Shown in pieces: positions 23,430 to 35,763 of a DNA stretch of 64,000 bases. How positions within the stretch are numbered: position 1 is the stretch's first letter; every line of letters begins with the position of its first letter. Location: the NCBI GenBank assembly GCA_025200525.1, contig JANUSC010000366.1, positions 157,386 through 221,385 of the forward strand. Direction: 5' to 3'. The notes under the pieces were generated by a model, which did no database searches, was not told where the DNA came from, and saw only the letters and a program-made list of their open reading frames with translations. Position numbers and translations under genes: made by a program. Origin of the DNA: Camellia lanceoleosa. Taxonomy: Eukaryota; Streptophyta; Magnoliopsida; Ericales; Theaceae.

Positions 23430-26400
23430 AAAATAACTTAAGATTGGCAGTGTTCCATGGCCTAGGAATGGCTTTGCCGTCCTCATCTTCCAAGTGGTAT
23501 GCCCCTTTGCCTGCTAATCCGACCACTTTGTAAGGACCTTCCTGCTTAGGCCCTAACTTGCCATCTCCTCGGGACCAATGTGTTTCCCATCACTCATGGC
23601 ACCCAATCGCCGATCTTGAACCGCCTTGGATGCACAGCTTTGTTATATTTCCTAGATAGTTCTTGTTGGTAGGAGGCGATGTGAACCAATGCTCTTTCTT
23701 TCTTTCTTCTCGCCAAGTCAAGTTCTAGTGCGATGGCTTCCCTGCTTAGGTCTGGATCAAAATTTCGCCTCGATTGTGGGGAGTCCGACTTCTATTGAGA
23801 TGACAGCTTCCATGCCATAGGCTAAGGAGAATGGAGTTTCTCCTGTTGACCGCCGCGGTGTGGTGCGATAAGCCCATAAAACATGAGGGAGCTCTTCTGC
23901 CCACTTGCCTTTGGCTTTTTCCAACCTTATCTTCAATTCGTCTAAAACTACCTTGTTTGACGCCTGCTTGACCGCTTGCTTAGGGATACGCCTGTAGAAT
24001 TGTAGAACTCTATCTTGTATTCTTCGCAAAGCCTCTCAAAATTTTACCCAAACCGAAAGTGCCGTTGTTCCGAGATCGCTTTTGGTATGCCAAAGCGAGT
24101 AATGATGTTCGCCAAACAAACTTCTTTCACATCTTTTTCCTTGATTGACGCCAAGGCTTCGCTTCCACCCATTTTGTGAAGTAGTCCATTGTCGCAAGAA
24201 AGAACTTCCTGCTGTTCTGTTGGAAGTGGACCTACTATGTCTAAACCCCACATTGCGAAGGCCATGGACTAGTTAAAGGTAGGAGTTCTCTCGCGTTGGT
24301 GTATTTGGTGCGCAAACTTCGACACTTCTCACATTTTTGACATACTTTTCAATCGCTTGCATGTATGGCCACCAAGATCCTTGTGAAATAGCTCTCAGAT
24401 GTCAATGATCGTCCTCCTTGATGGCTGCCACAAACTCCTTCATGTATTTCGAACAGGAATGCCTCCACTTTGCTGGGGTGAACGCACTTTAAGTAAGGTC
24501 CTATGAACGACTTCTTGTATAATGCCAAAGATGGAGAGAGCCAAAACCGCGATTTTGCTCTTATTCTGACTTCTTTCTTCTCGGGAGGGTGCCGCCCTTA
24601 GGAATAGTATGATGGGATCCATCCAAGAAGGGCCTAACTCTGCACAACATACTTCTTCAGCTTCTGGGTCTTCAATGCTTGGTCTAGGCAGATAGTCGAT
24701 TAGTAGCAGATGGGGAATGGAGGTGTCTGCCATTGAGGCAAAGCCTGCGAGTTCGCTCGCTTCATTGCTTTTCCTCTCGCCAATCTGCTCTATTCTCACT
24801 ACTTCAACTTCTTTATCTCTCGCTCGACCAAGTCTTGGTATTTGGCCATCCTATCATCCTTTGCCTCATAGTCGCCAGATATTTGGTTTACCACCACCAT
24901 GAGTCGTCAGAAACCATTAGTTCGGTGACCTTCATGTAGGATGTCGACTTGAGACCGCTAAAAGCGCTTCATACTGGCTTCATTATTTGATGCCGAAGCC
25001 TGTGTTGATTGCTCGCTTCCACTACTAGGCCGACTGGAGAGATTAGGACTATGCCTAGTCCTGCTCCATGCCTATTGGATGCTCCATCCACGAAGAGCTT
25101 CCACATCTCTCCCACGAACAACTTCTAGCAAGTAGAGGGATCAGATGATGTCTTGGGATCTTCCACATTGATGGTGGCCTCTTCAGAGTCGATGCTTGCT
25201 GTCTGCCCCTTGTTCTCTGTTTGCACCAAGTTTTTGTTTGTTGGTGAGTCCTGACTTGGTGTAGCATGGTTCACTTCTTCCTCCCTTTCTTTACTCGTCC
25301 GCCTTTGGGGCCCGACCGAGCAACCAAAGACTAAACGCTATGTTATTCCGACGCCAACCTCCATTCCTAGTTCTATTGCTTTCAACAGTCGATCGGCAGA
25401 TGTGATGACTCCAGAGGTGAACTCATGACAAAATCGCTAGTGCTTGAGCCTTTATTGCGGTTCGGTTGGAACTTGATGTCGCATCGTCCCAATTCTACTA
25501 CCCATTTCAAAATTCGCCCGTAAAAGTTCGCCTTTCAAATAAAGCCTTGAGTGGGAAGGTCAGAGAACAACTATGGTGTGGGCGTGAAAGTACGCGACAA
25601 TTTCCTTGAAGCCATCATCAAGGCCAATGCCGCTTTCTCCAAAGGGCAAGTACCTTGTTTCGCGCCAAGTAACGCTCTTCTCGACATAATAGATGGGCAA
25701 GTGTTGGACCCCTTCTGCGCGGACCAACACTGCACTAATTGCATGCTGCGATACTGCCAAGTACAGGAAGAGTTCTTCTCCAGGTATTGGAGTGACAAGT
25801 AGTGGTGGAGTAGACATGTATTCCTTCAAGCTTTCCAGAGCTCGGTCACATTCTTCGTCCCACTCGAACTTAGCTTTTAATGACTGAAAGAATGGTCGCA
25901 ATCTGTCTGAAGACCGGCTGATGAATCGGTTAAGTGTCGCTGCCATGCCGGTGAGATGTTGTACTTCCTTTACTGAGTTAGGCCTCTCTAACTCCTGAAT
26001 TGCTTTGATTTGGGAGGGGTCTGCCTCAATACCCCGGTTGGTCACTAGGAAACCCAGAAACTTGCCAGACCCTACACCGAATGCGCACTTGGAGGCGTTA
26101 AGTCGCAGCTTGTGTTTCTTCAGGATTTGGAACATCTCATCTAGGTCCTTTAGATGGTCATCCGCTTCCTTGCTTTTGACCACCATATCGTCGATGTAAG
26201 CCTCCATTGTTCTGCCTAACAATGGCTCAAACATCTTGGTGACCATTCTTTGAAACGTCGCCTCAAGATTCTTCAGCCAAAGGGCATGACCTTGTAGCAC
26301 ATACCTCTTGGAGTGGTGAAGGATGTTACTTCCTTATCTGGTTCGTGCATGGCTATCTGATGGTAGCCTCTGTATGCGTCAAGGAAGCTTAGCCGGTTGT

Positions 26401-27667
26401 GTCCTGCCGTCAGGTCTACCAGTTGATCTATCCTTGGTAAAGGAAAGCTATCCTTTGGGCACGCCTTATTGACCGTTTTGTAGTCGACGCATACACGCCA
26501 CTTGCCGTTCTTCTTTGGCACCACAACAGTGTTGGAGATCCACCTGGGGTAGTGTACCTCTCTGATTGCCCCTGCCTCCAACAAGTTTCCCACTTCTTCT
26601 GCCACTATTTCGGCGTGGTGGAGCGCCGATCTGCGGGTGCGCTGAATGACTGGCCTGGCAGAAGGGTGGACATTGAGTTGGTGGCAGATAAAGTTGGGAT
26701 CGATGCCTGGCATGTCGTATGGGGTCCAGGCGAACACTTCGATGTTGGAGGTCAGGAATCCCAAGACTTCCAATCTCTCAGTGCTGGACAACGACGAGCC
26801 AAGTAAGAAGAACTTATCCGGGTTCTTCTCATCTATCCTGACTTCCACCAAGTCCTCTACAGCTTTCTGACTAGCCGCTTTGCCAACATCCGCGAATAGT
26901 TCATTACTTTCGGGTTCCTCCACCGAATGAACATATCCTTTGGCAGCTCGGCTGCCGTTCACTGTCACAAAGCATTGTTTCGACATGATCTGATCCCCAT
27001 AAACCTCCTCTATTACTCCGGTGTCGTTGGGGAACCTCATCACTTGGTGGTAGGAGGATGCCACCGAGCGCATGGCATGCAGCCATGTTCTGCCTAAGAT
27101 GATGTTGTAGGTGGAGGGGACCTTCAGTACCCAGAACTCCACTTGTTTCGTCACACTTCCCGCCCTGACTGGAAGGATGATTTTGCCGACTGGCCACTCT
27201 AGCATTGAGTTAAATCCAATCAGGGGTGACACTACTGGCGCTAAGTCTTTGTCTTGCAGCTTCAATTGTTTGAACGTCTCATAGTACATGATTTCACATG
27301 AACTACCCTGGTCAATAAGAATTCGTTTGACGTCAAAATCCTTGACTCGGAGAGTGACGACCAAGGCATCGTTATGAGGGCAATATATTCTGTCCAAGTC
27401 TTTGTCCGAAAAAGACATGACATTTGTTGCCTCTGTCTTACTCTTCTTGATAGCAGGTTGGGCACTTAGCACCTCTCTTAAGTGCTCAGCCTTTTTGATT
27501 GAACCTCTGAGCTCGCATACACGCTCAGGTTCAAAGACTCCATGTATTACGTTGATGACGCCTTGGGGCGAGGCGTCGGTTGTCATCCCATTGGGGTTGT
27601 TGTGGTCCTGGGGGGCTGGCCGTGCCCCTCCCTCTATGTATTTGTCTAAGTGGCCTGCCGCCACCAA
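23430..27667 (-). pseudogene. pol of element B: protease, RT, RNase H, aRNH, integrase (frameshifted)
   Basis: The longest frame (27667-26273, 464 aa) holds an aspartic protease region with LIDQGSSCEIMYYETF, ILGRTWLHAM, then the RT start with WISNTVVVPKKNGKWRVCVD and FLDAYRGYHQI. After a one-base shift near 26290 the RT continues with the catalytic YIDDMVVKS (25.56-26.30 kb) and the connection/RNase H. A second RNase H-like part (EQIGERKSNEASELAGFAS, 24.4-24.8 kb) is the archaeal-type aRNH typical of Tat elements. Integrase pieces follow: WGLDIVGPLPTEQQ at about 24.25 kb and [14 protein letters not shown] at about 23.8 kb. Several frame breaks make this copy non-functional unless they are consensus errors. 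Confidence 0.92.
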
Positions 27668-27679
27668 CTCCTCTAAGTG

Positions 27680-28955
27680 TCAGCCAATGGGTGTAGCTTC
27701 TCAGCGGTGCCCTTTTTCTTTATGGAAGGTGCACCTAGATCTGCCATCATAGTCCTTCCGAAGCCGCTTAGCTTGGCCGCCACTTGACGAAAGGCTCGCC
27801 TCGAATCTCACTAAGTATACTAGATCGGCTTCTTGAATACGGTGGTTATGGCGGTGCGGACTCTTAACCATCTCTTGTCCCGTCCTCGCCATTGTCTCGC
27901 CGCCTCGTCTGCTTCGATTTGGCGATTCATCAGATTGACCTTTGCCGAGGTCTTCTTCTCTGGGGCAGGGGTCGCGCCAGATTTTGCTTTGGCACGAGCA
28001 CCATCCTCTTCTACCCTGATGTGCTGATGCACTCTCTCCATCAAGGCCTCCATGGTAAGGGGTGGCGTCATGGTGATAGAGTCCCTCAGTCTGTTTCCGA
28101 CTGGAAGGCCTCTTTTCTATTGCGCAATGGCGAGGTTAGTCGCAGCTCCCAACTGCTGAATGTCTCCCAAGATGATCGTTGTATGACCTCAAGGTCTCCT
28201 TGTCGCCTATGTCGATGGAGAGTAATCGGTCGATCTCCACCGGGTTTTTGTGTTTGTTCAATCATATAAACGCCTCCGCCATTGCCCAGAGGCTATGTCG
28301 CCTCGTAGTTTTTCAAACCAGTCGTGCCAAGGTCCCCAAGGCTTGAGGGAAATAGGATGCACATCAAGGCCTCATTCCGCAGATACGCCCATGACTCGCG
28401 AAGTGGCTCAAGTGTGTATAGGGTCCGCCTTCCCTCATATGTATTGAATTTAGGTCAGAGGAAGCCCGACGGAAGGGGCGCTTTCTATTGCCGGACGAAT
28501 GGTAAGGTCTGCAGCCTCACCAAAGCCTTTGTCCGCCGTTCATATGTCGGCGCAGATTGGCATTCCAACCTCGACGCTTCCATGCGTCCGAGGAGCCAAC
28601 CGCTGTAAGGCAAGAACCCCTGTGGATCAAGCGCTCGGCGCCCTCCTTCCATCTTGCTTTCTTCTAGCATGGATCGCAGTCGGATGATCTGTAATTTTGT
28701 CTGCTAGACCTTGTCCGTGTGTATGCGAAGGCCAATAAGTGCTCCTTCAGATAGGACCTCGTGTCTCGCCTTCGCACTGGAGGACGGGTCCCGAAGATAC
28801 GGATCGCGGTCGCCTGCCCCGAGACTTCAGATTCCGTCGAGATGGCGAGAATTCCTACTACGACCCTCGAGTGGCGAGGGCGTTATTGTTGCGCCTCTCC
28901 GCCGCCACTTCTTTACCCTTCATCCGCGCTTTAAGGATTCCATGTCCGCCGCCAT
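27680..28955 (-). pseudogene. gag remnant of element B
   Basis: Out-of-frame pieces on the minus strand include a zinc-knuckle-like RCTFHKEKGHR at about 27710. An RVRTAITTVFKKPI piece and ALVRLQTLPFVRQ lie further upstream. The same blocks occur in the better-preserved gag of element C. The start of gag abuts the truncated 5' LTR at about 28955-28960. Confidence 0.75.
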
Positions 28956-28958
28956 CCA

Positions 28959-29693
28959 TTGATCAAGCTCGCTCGTGACGCCGCCGCTCCACCACCTGAA
29001 AATACAAACGTGAGCTAGCCGGCGGGTGTGTGCCGGAAACCTCTCCGATGCCTAAATCAGTAAGCAAGACAAGAGGGCAAAAGCTCTATGTATTCAGGGA
29101 GCAAAAGTTACATTACCTCTCCAAAGGTGATATTGGCGAGCTTATATAGGTTTCAAGGGCACAATCTCGTAGGACTCTTACTCCTCCAAGTGTAGAGTCC
29201 TTCTAGGATTACTCCTCCTTGCGTAGAGTCCTCCTAGGATTCATACTCCTGGAAGATACTGCTTATCCACCAACACCCCCCTCACTGCACAAAGCAAGTG
29301 GGATGGTTCTACTATGGCCGAACTCCTATACAACCGGAGTAACCTATAGGCCAACCATTACCTTCCTATCTCTTACCTCGCTTTCCCATGCTACGACCGA
29401 GCTAACCATAAGAGAATCGAGTCAACTACAACAGGCCCAAACCGACTAACACGGACGAACCTGTCAATGCACGACCGGTCTTATTCAACGAAGACCTAAC
29501 TACCAACAATGCTTTACCAACCAAGTAAAATTAAGACCTTGGTAGACCAAACGACTATTACGGTCTTCCAAACCGAGTAACTTCAAGGCTATTTCTCCAA
29601 ACCGGTAACTCATAGGCCATTGTACTGCCTCTTTTATTATGGCCCATAACGCTCAATACCCAATCGCCCAATTTATGATAAATTGCCCTCTCA
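28959..29693 (-). repeat. 5' LTR of element B, inner end deleted
   Basis: It aligns with 18455-19205 but lacks about the first 45 plus-strand bases (TGTACGGGAAAG onward), which would be the U5 end in element sense. The join is gag DNA ...GCCATCCATT followed by GATCAAGCTC of the LTR. The rest shows many one-base losses relative to the partner LTR. Confidence 0.85.
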
Positions 29694-30745
29694 AGATAAC
29701 ATTTAAGTTATAATCCAAAAGTCTTCTAATTATCTTTGATTTATAATCATTAAAGTATTTTTTTATGATAAAAAAATTATTTCATTATATCTCATGTAGC
29801 AGAGGCACGTAAGACCCAGGGGTCACATACCCCCTCAACTTTTAAAAAATTATTATTTTGCCTCTAATAAAAAAAAATTAAGTTTAACCCTTTTAAGTAA
29901 TATCTTGAAATTTTTATATCACTGTTTTTTTATCTTTTTTTTATATATTTATAAAAACATATTTAATTTGTCACTTTAATGATGCTAAAAAAATTTCCTA
30001 TAAAGTTTATATCAGAGAAATGTAATGTATCATTGATTTTTTGTCACTATTTTCGTATCACCTTTTATACGAGAGATAATTATAATATATTGTCATTTAA
30101 TTCAGTGATTCAAAAATGTGAAAAAAATTTGGGGATATAAAATAGCCTCAGTATATTGTTTATGTTTGGCATAGGCTACTTTGACTATTTTAACCATAAA
30201 AAGACAAAATAAGTTAAAAAGTTAATAAGAGAAAATGTCACATCCAAATCATAATCATTTTATTTTTTCTTTCACAAAAGTCAAAAAAGCTAAAAAGCCC
30301 ATTCCAAACAAGATTTTTTATCCTCGGGCTAAAAAATTCAAAACATCAACTCACATCCCAAACGAAGACATTATTTATTATTTAACTTTCTCTCATTTCT
30401 TTTTCTATTCTTCTCTATATCTCTTTTTTGTGTGTGCATCTTAACATAATTTTGTTTTCATATTTTACGATGGCATATATTTATTTTTTAAATCGTGATG
30501 AACATCATACATAAAATAAATTAATAACAATAAAGATAATGATTGATTAACTCGACTTTATATTTAAATATAACTTTGCATCACACTAATTTTTAGCCTA
30601 TCATCAAATAAAAATTAATAAATTAAGTTGAATTATGTTTTTTGTTAAAATTCAATTTAATGGTGTCTCTTCTAAACCAAAATCTTAGCTCCACCATTGA
30701 TTCCTATAGAATTAAGTTATAAGATTTATAGTGATCAACTTCACA
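29694..30745 (+). repeat. Host segment copy II, right part
   Basis: It continues the paralogous host sequence after element B (compare 4150-5217 and 39695-40354 + 49889-50260). It ends at GATCAACTTCACAA, where the truncated element C begins. It contains the same foldback element (about 30150-30370) as copies I and III. The patatin part of the segment is absent from this copy. Confidence 0.85.
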
Positions 30746-30749
30746 ATAA

Positions 30750-31440
30750 ATGAAGAGTACTAAGTGTTGGTTTTTCCAGCCAACCACTCTTCAGCCTAGA
30801 TCCTTACTTCGGCTGAAGAGTACTAAGTGTTGGTTTTTCCAGCCAACTTCTTTCAGTCTAGATCCTTATCTCGGCTGAAGAACAATAAATGTTGGTTTTT
30901 CCAGCCAACCATTCTTCAACCTAGATCCTTACTTCGGCTGAAGAGTACTAAGTGTTGGTTTTTCCAGCCAACCTCTTTAGCCTAGATCCTTATCTCGGCT
31001 GAAGAACAATAAATGTTGGTTTTTCCAGCCAACCACTCTTCAGCCTAGATCCTTACTTCGGCTGAAGAGTACTAAGTGTTGGTTTTTCCAGCCGATCTCT
31101 AAGTTGGTTATTTCTGCCAACCTAGAGTGAGGTGTTTGGTTATTCTCAAACGCCCCGCACTGCATCCTTATCCTAGGCTTAGGAGGGTGTTGGTTTTGCA
31201 CCAACCTTGTTGGTGCCCGGATCCTTATCCTTGGCTTAGAGAAGTGTTGGTTTTGCAACCAACCTCTAAGTTGGTTATTTCTGCCAACCTAGAATGAAGT
31301 GTTTGGTTATTCCGACCAAACGTCCTGCAGCCTGGCTCCGTATCCTAGGCTTAGGAGGGGTGTTGGTTTTTCCAGCCAACTTCTTCAGCACTAATCCTAA
31401 TCTTAGCTGAGGAGAGTGCAAAGTTGGTTATTCCGACCAA
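30750..31440. repeat. Tandem repeats of element C
   Basis: The units are also 63 bp and alternate a CTCTTCAGCC...GGCTGAAGAG stem (14-base spacer, different sequence from B) with GTTGG-TTTTT-CCAGCCAAC or GTTGGTTATTCCGACCAAC. Several units are degenerate (CTTTCAGTC, CTTTAGCC). Stems are better conserved between B and C than the loops are. Confidence 0.88.
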
Positions 31441-31539
31441 CTATGCTTTCAGTGCGCCTAACTTACTAAAACAATCTTTTACAGAAGGAAGACAACTATA
31501 CTGAAAAGAAGCTACTTGTTTTATTAAGAAAGAAAAAAT

Positions 31540-34500
31540 TACAAATACTTGAAAGAAAAGCTAAAAATAAAATAGTTTGAGATTGGCAAGTGTTCCATGG
31601 CTCGGGAATGGCTTTTGTCAGTTTTATCTTCCAAGTGGTATGCCCTTTTCCTGCTAATCCAACCACCTTGTAAGGTCCTTCCCAGTTAGGTCCTAACTTG
31701 CCATCTCCGGGTACCAAGGTATTTCCCATCACTTTGCGCAGTACCCAATCTCCGATTTTGAATTGTCTTGGATGTATTGTTTTGTTATATCTCTCGACAA
31801 CTCTTGTTGGTATAAGGCAATGTGAACCAAAGGTTCTTTCTCTACTTTCTTCCGCGAGATCGAGCTCCAATGCTATGGCTTCTCCATTTAAGTCTGGATC
31901 AAAATTTTCACTTTTAATTGTGAGGAGGCCAACTTCCAGTGGGATTACTGCTTCCATGCCATAGGCCAAGGAAAAAGGCGTTTCTCTAGTTGACCGCTGA
32001 GGTATGCTGCAGTAAACCCATAAAACGTAAAAGAGCTCCTTAGCCCACTTTCCTTTTGCTTTCTCTAACAGTTTCTTCAATCCGTCCAAGATGACTTTGT
32101 TTGATGCTTCCGCTTGGCCATTTGCTTGGGGGTATGCTGGTGTAGAATTGTAGAATTCTATCTTGTACTCCTCACAAAGCCTCTAAAAATTTTGTCATAG
32201 AATTGAGTGCCGTTGTCCAATATTAGAGCTTTTGGTATGCCGAACTGAGTGATGATATTCTGCTAGACGAACTTTTTCACATCCTTCTCCTTGATTGATA
32301 CCAATGCTTCTGTCTCCACCCACTTTGTGAATTAGTCTGTTCCTGCAAGGAAGAATTTTCTGTTGCCAGGTACTGTTGGAAATGGTCCTACTATGTCTAA
32401 GCCCCACATTGCAAAGGGCCATGGGCTTGTTAATGGTAGGAGTTCTCTGGCTGGCTGATGTATTTGGTGTGCGAACTTCTGACATTTCTCGCACTTGTTG
32501 ACATACTTCTCTAGATCTGCTTGCATATATGGCCACTAATACCCTTGCGAAATTGCTCTGTAGGCCAATGATCTTCCTCCTTGATGGCTTCCGCATACGC
32601 CTTCGTGTATTTTGAACAAGAATGCTTCCACTTTGCTGGGGTGGACACACTTTAGGTAAGGTCCTGTGAATGATTTCTTGTACAATGCCATTGATGGGGA
32701 GAGCCAAAAGCACTGTGACTTTGCTCTTATTTTGTTGGCCTCTTTCTTTTCTTCCAGTAAGACGCCGTCTTTTAGGAACAGTATGATGGGATCCATCCAT
32801 GAAGGGCCTAGTTCGGCACAACATATCTCTTCTACTTCGGGTTCTTCAATGTTTGGTCTTGGTAGGTAGTCAATCAAAGAATGGATGAGAGATGGAGGTA
32901 TCTGCCAATGAAGCAAAGCCTGCTAGTTCATCCGCTCTACTGTTTTCTTCTCTGCCGATCTGCTCTATCCGCACTACTTCAAATTTCTTAATCTCCTTTC
33001 TGACTAACTCTTGGTACTTAGCCATCCTGTCATCCTTTGCCTCGTAATCGCCTGAAATTTGGTTTACCACCAGCTGTGAGTCACTGTAAACCATTAGCTC
33101 AGTGGCTTTCATGTAGGATGCTGATTTTAAGCTTGCCAGAAGCGCTTCAAATTCTGCTTCGTTGTTTGATGTTGGGAAGCCAAGGTTCACTGCTTGCTCC
33201 ACCACTAGGCCATCTGGTGAGATGAAGACTATGCCTAGCCCTGCACCGTGCCTGTTGGATGCTTCATCCACGAAGAGCTTCCACATCTCTCCAACGAACA
33301 GTTTCCAGCAAGCGGAAGGATCAGATGATGCCTTGGGATCGAGAGTGTTGCTTACTGTTTACCCCTCGCTATTTGATTGTACCAAGTCTTTATTTGTTGG
33401 TGAGTCTTGACTTGGTGTAGCATGGTTTGCTTCTTCCTCCCTTACCTTACTCTGGTCTGCCTTAGGGTCTGACTGGGTATCCTGCACCAGGGGTTGCGCT
33501 ATTCCGGCGTCAACTTCCAACCCTAGTTCGGTTGTATCAGTCAGGTCGACTAGGCAGATATGATGACTTCCTGGGTGAATTCTGCGACAAAGTCTGCCAA
33601 GGCTTGGGCTTTTACCGCGGTTTTGGGTTGTAATTTGATGTCGAACTGTCCCAACTCTACTGTCCACTTTAGGATTTGCCCAGAAAAGTTTGCTCTCTTA
33701 AACAAAGCTTTTAATGGAAAGGCTGTGAGGATGACTATGGTGTGGACGTGAAAGTAATGCGACAACTTCCTTGAGGCCATCATCAAAGCTAGGGCCAGTT
33801 TTTCCAGTGGTAAGTACCTTGTTTCTGTGCCTAGTAATGTCTTGGTGACATAAAAGATGGGCAGACGTTGGATTCCTTCCGCTCGGACCAACACTGCGCT
33901 AATTGCGTGTTATGAAACTGCCAGGTACAGGAAGAGTTCTTCTCCAGGTATTGGGGTTACAAGCAGTGGTGGAGAAGACATATATTTTTTCAAGCTTTCT
34001 AGAGCGCGGTCACATTCTTCGTCCCACTCGAACTTGGCTTTCAATGCTTGAAAAAATGGTTGACATCTGTTTGACGACCGACTTATGAATCGGTTAAGTG
34101 CAGCTGCCATGCCGGTGAGATGCTGCACTTCTTTTACTGAGTTGGGCCTCTCTAGATCCTAAATTGCTTTGATCTGAGAGGGGTCTACCTCAATACCTCG
34201 GTTGGCCACCAAGAAGTCTTGGAATTTGCCAGATCCTACACTGAACGCATATTTGGACGCATTAAGGCGCAGCTTGTGCTTCTTCAGGATCTGAAATATC
34301 TCACCTAGGTCCTTGAGATGGTCATTCTTATCCTTGCTCTTAACCACCATGTCATCGATGTAAGCCTCTATTGTTCTGCCTAACAATGGTTCAAACATCT
34401 TGGTGACCATCTGTTGAAATGTTGCCCCTGCATTCTTTAGGCCAAAGGGCATGACCTTGTAGCAGTACAGTCCTCTTGGCATTGTAAAAGATGTGACCTC

Positions 34501-35745
34501 CTAGTCTGGTTCATATATAGCGATCTGATGGTAGCCTCTGTACGCATCAAGAAAGCTAAGTCGGTTGTGTCCCGCCGTTAGGTCTACCAGTTGGTCTATC
34601 TGAGGTAGGAGGAAGCTGTCCTTTGGGCACGCTTTGTTGACTGTTTTGTAGTCTACGCAGACACGCCATTTTCCATTCTTCTTTGGCACCACCACTGTAT
34701 TGGAGATCCATCTGGGGTAGTGCACCTCTCTGATAGCTCCTGCCTCTAGCAAGTTTCCTACTTCTTCCGCCACTATCTCGACGTGGTGGAGTGCCGATTT
34801 GCGAGTGCGCTGAATGATTGGTCTAGCGATTGGGTGGACGTTCAATTGGTGACAGATGAAGCTTAGGTCAATGCCAGGTATATCGTACGGTGTCCAGGCA
34901 AACACTTCGATGTTAGAGGTCAAGAATTCCATGACCTCTATTCTCTCAGTGCTGGACATAGATGAGCCAAGCAAAAAGAACTTATTTGGGTTCTTTTCAT
35001 CTATTCTTACCTGTACCAAGTCTTCCACTGCCTTCTGTTCAGCGGCTTTGCCTACATCCGCGAACAATTCATTGCTCTTGGGTTCTTCTACCATCTGAAC
35101 AAACCGCTTAGCAGCGCGACTGCCATTTATTGTGACGAAGCATTGCTTAGACATAATTTGGTCTCCATAGACCTCTTCAATTACCCCCGTGCTGGGGAAT
35201 CGTGACATTTGGTGGTAGGGTGATGCTAACGCCTTATGGCATGCACCATGTCCTTCCTAAGATTATGTTGTAAGTGGAGGGCGCCAACACCTGTAATTCC
35301 ACTTATTTAGTCATGTTTCCTACTCGACTAGGAGGATTATCTTGCCAACTGGCCACTCTGGCATTGAGTTGAACCCGATCAGGGGAGATACGGCAGGTAC
35401 CAAGTCTTTGTCCTTTAGTTTTAGTTGTTTGAAGGTTTCGTAATACATTATCTCGCACAAGCTTCCTTGGTCGATCAAAATCCATTTGATGTCATAATCC
35501 ATGACGCGAAGTGTGACGGCCAGTGCATCATTGTGAGGGAAATATATCCTTGCCAAGTCTTTGTCCGAGAAGGATATGACGTTCGTGGCTTCTATTCTTC
35601 CCTTTTTGAGGATAGGTTGTGCACTTAGTACCTCCCTTAAGTGCTCGGCCTTCTTGATCGTTCCCCTGAGCTCACATACCCGCTCAGGTTCGAATACCCC
35701 ATGTATCACGCTTATTACGCCTTGAGGTGGGGTGTCAATTGGCAT
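31540..35745 (-). pseudogene. pol of element C: protease, RT, RNase H, aRNH, integrase (several frame breaks)
   Basis: The domains read in order on the minus strand. Protease: 35745-35320, WILIDQGSLCEIMYYETF. RT: 35208-34501 (FLDAYRGYHQI) and 34482-34159 with [16 protein letters not shown] and YIDDMVVKS. RNase H: about 33.55-34.13 kb. Archaeal-type aRNH: 33286-32870, with [14 protein letters not shown] and [20 protein letters not shown]. Integrase zinc finger and core: YVNKCEKCQKFA and WGLDIVGPFPTV near 32.4 kb, then [20 protein letters not shown]. Integrase C terminus: LGPNWEGPYKVVGLAGKG near 31.66 kb. The aRNH marks the Tat lineage. At least four stops or shifts separate the blocks. Confidence 0.93.
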
Positions 35746-35763
35746 TCTCGGGTGATCGTGGTT

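Larger units (their letters stand above)
18410..29693 (-). mobile_element. Ty3/gypsy Tat-type LTR retrotransposon B, 11.3 kb
   Basis: Reading on the minus strand, the order is: 5' LTR 28959-29693 (truncated at its inner end), gag remnants, protease-RT-RNaseH-integrase remnants, a 63-bp tandem repeat array, an antisense accessory gene on the plus strand, the polypurine tract at 19206-19220 and the 3' LTR 18410-19205. LTR ends are TGAGAGGG/CCCGTACA. A deletion at about 28955 joins early gag directly to the LTR, removing the primer-binding site and leader, so this copy cannot prime reverse transcription. It sits in host copy II. No clean target duplication is seen, because the right flank has lost about 20 bp relative to copy III. 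Confidence 0.9.
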
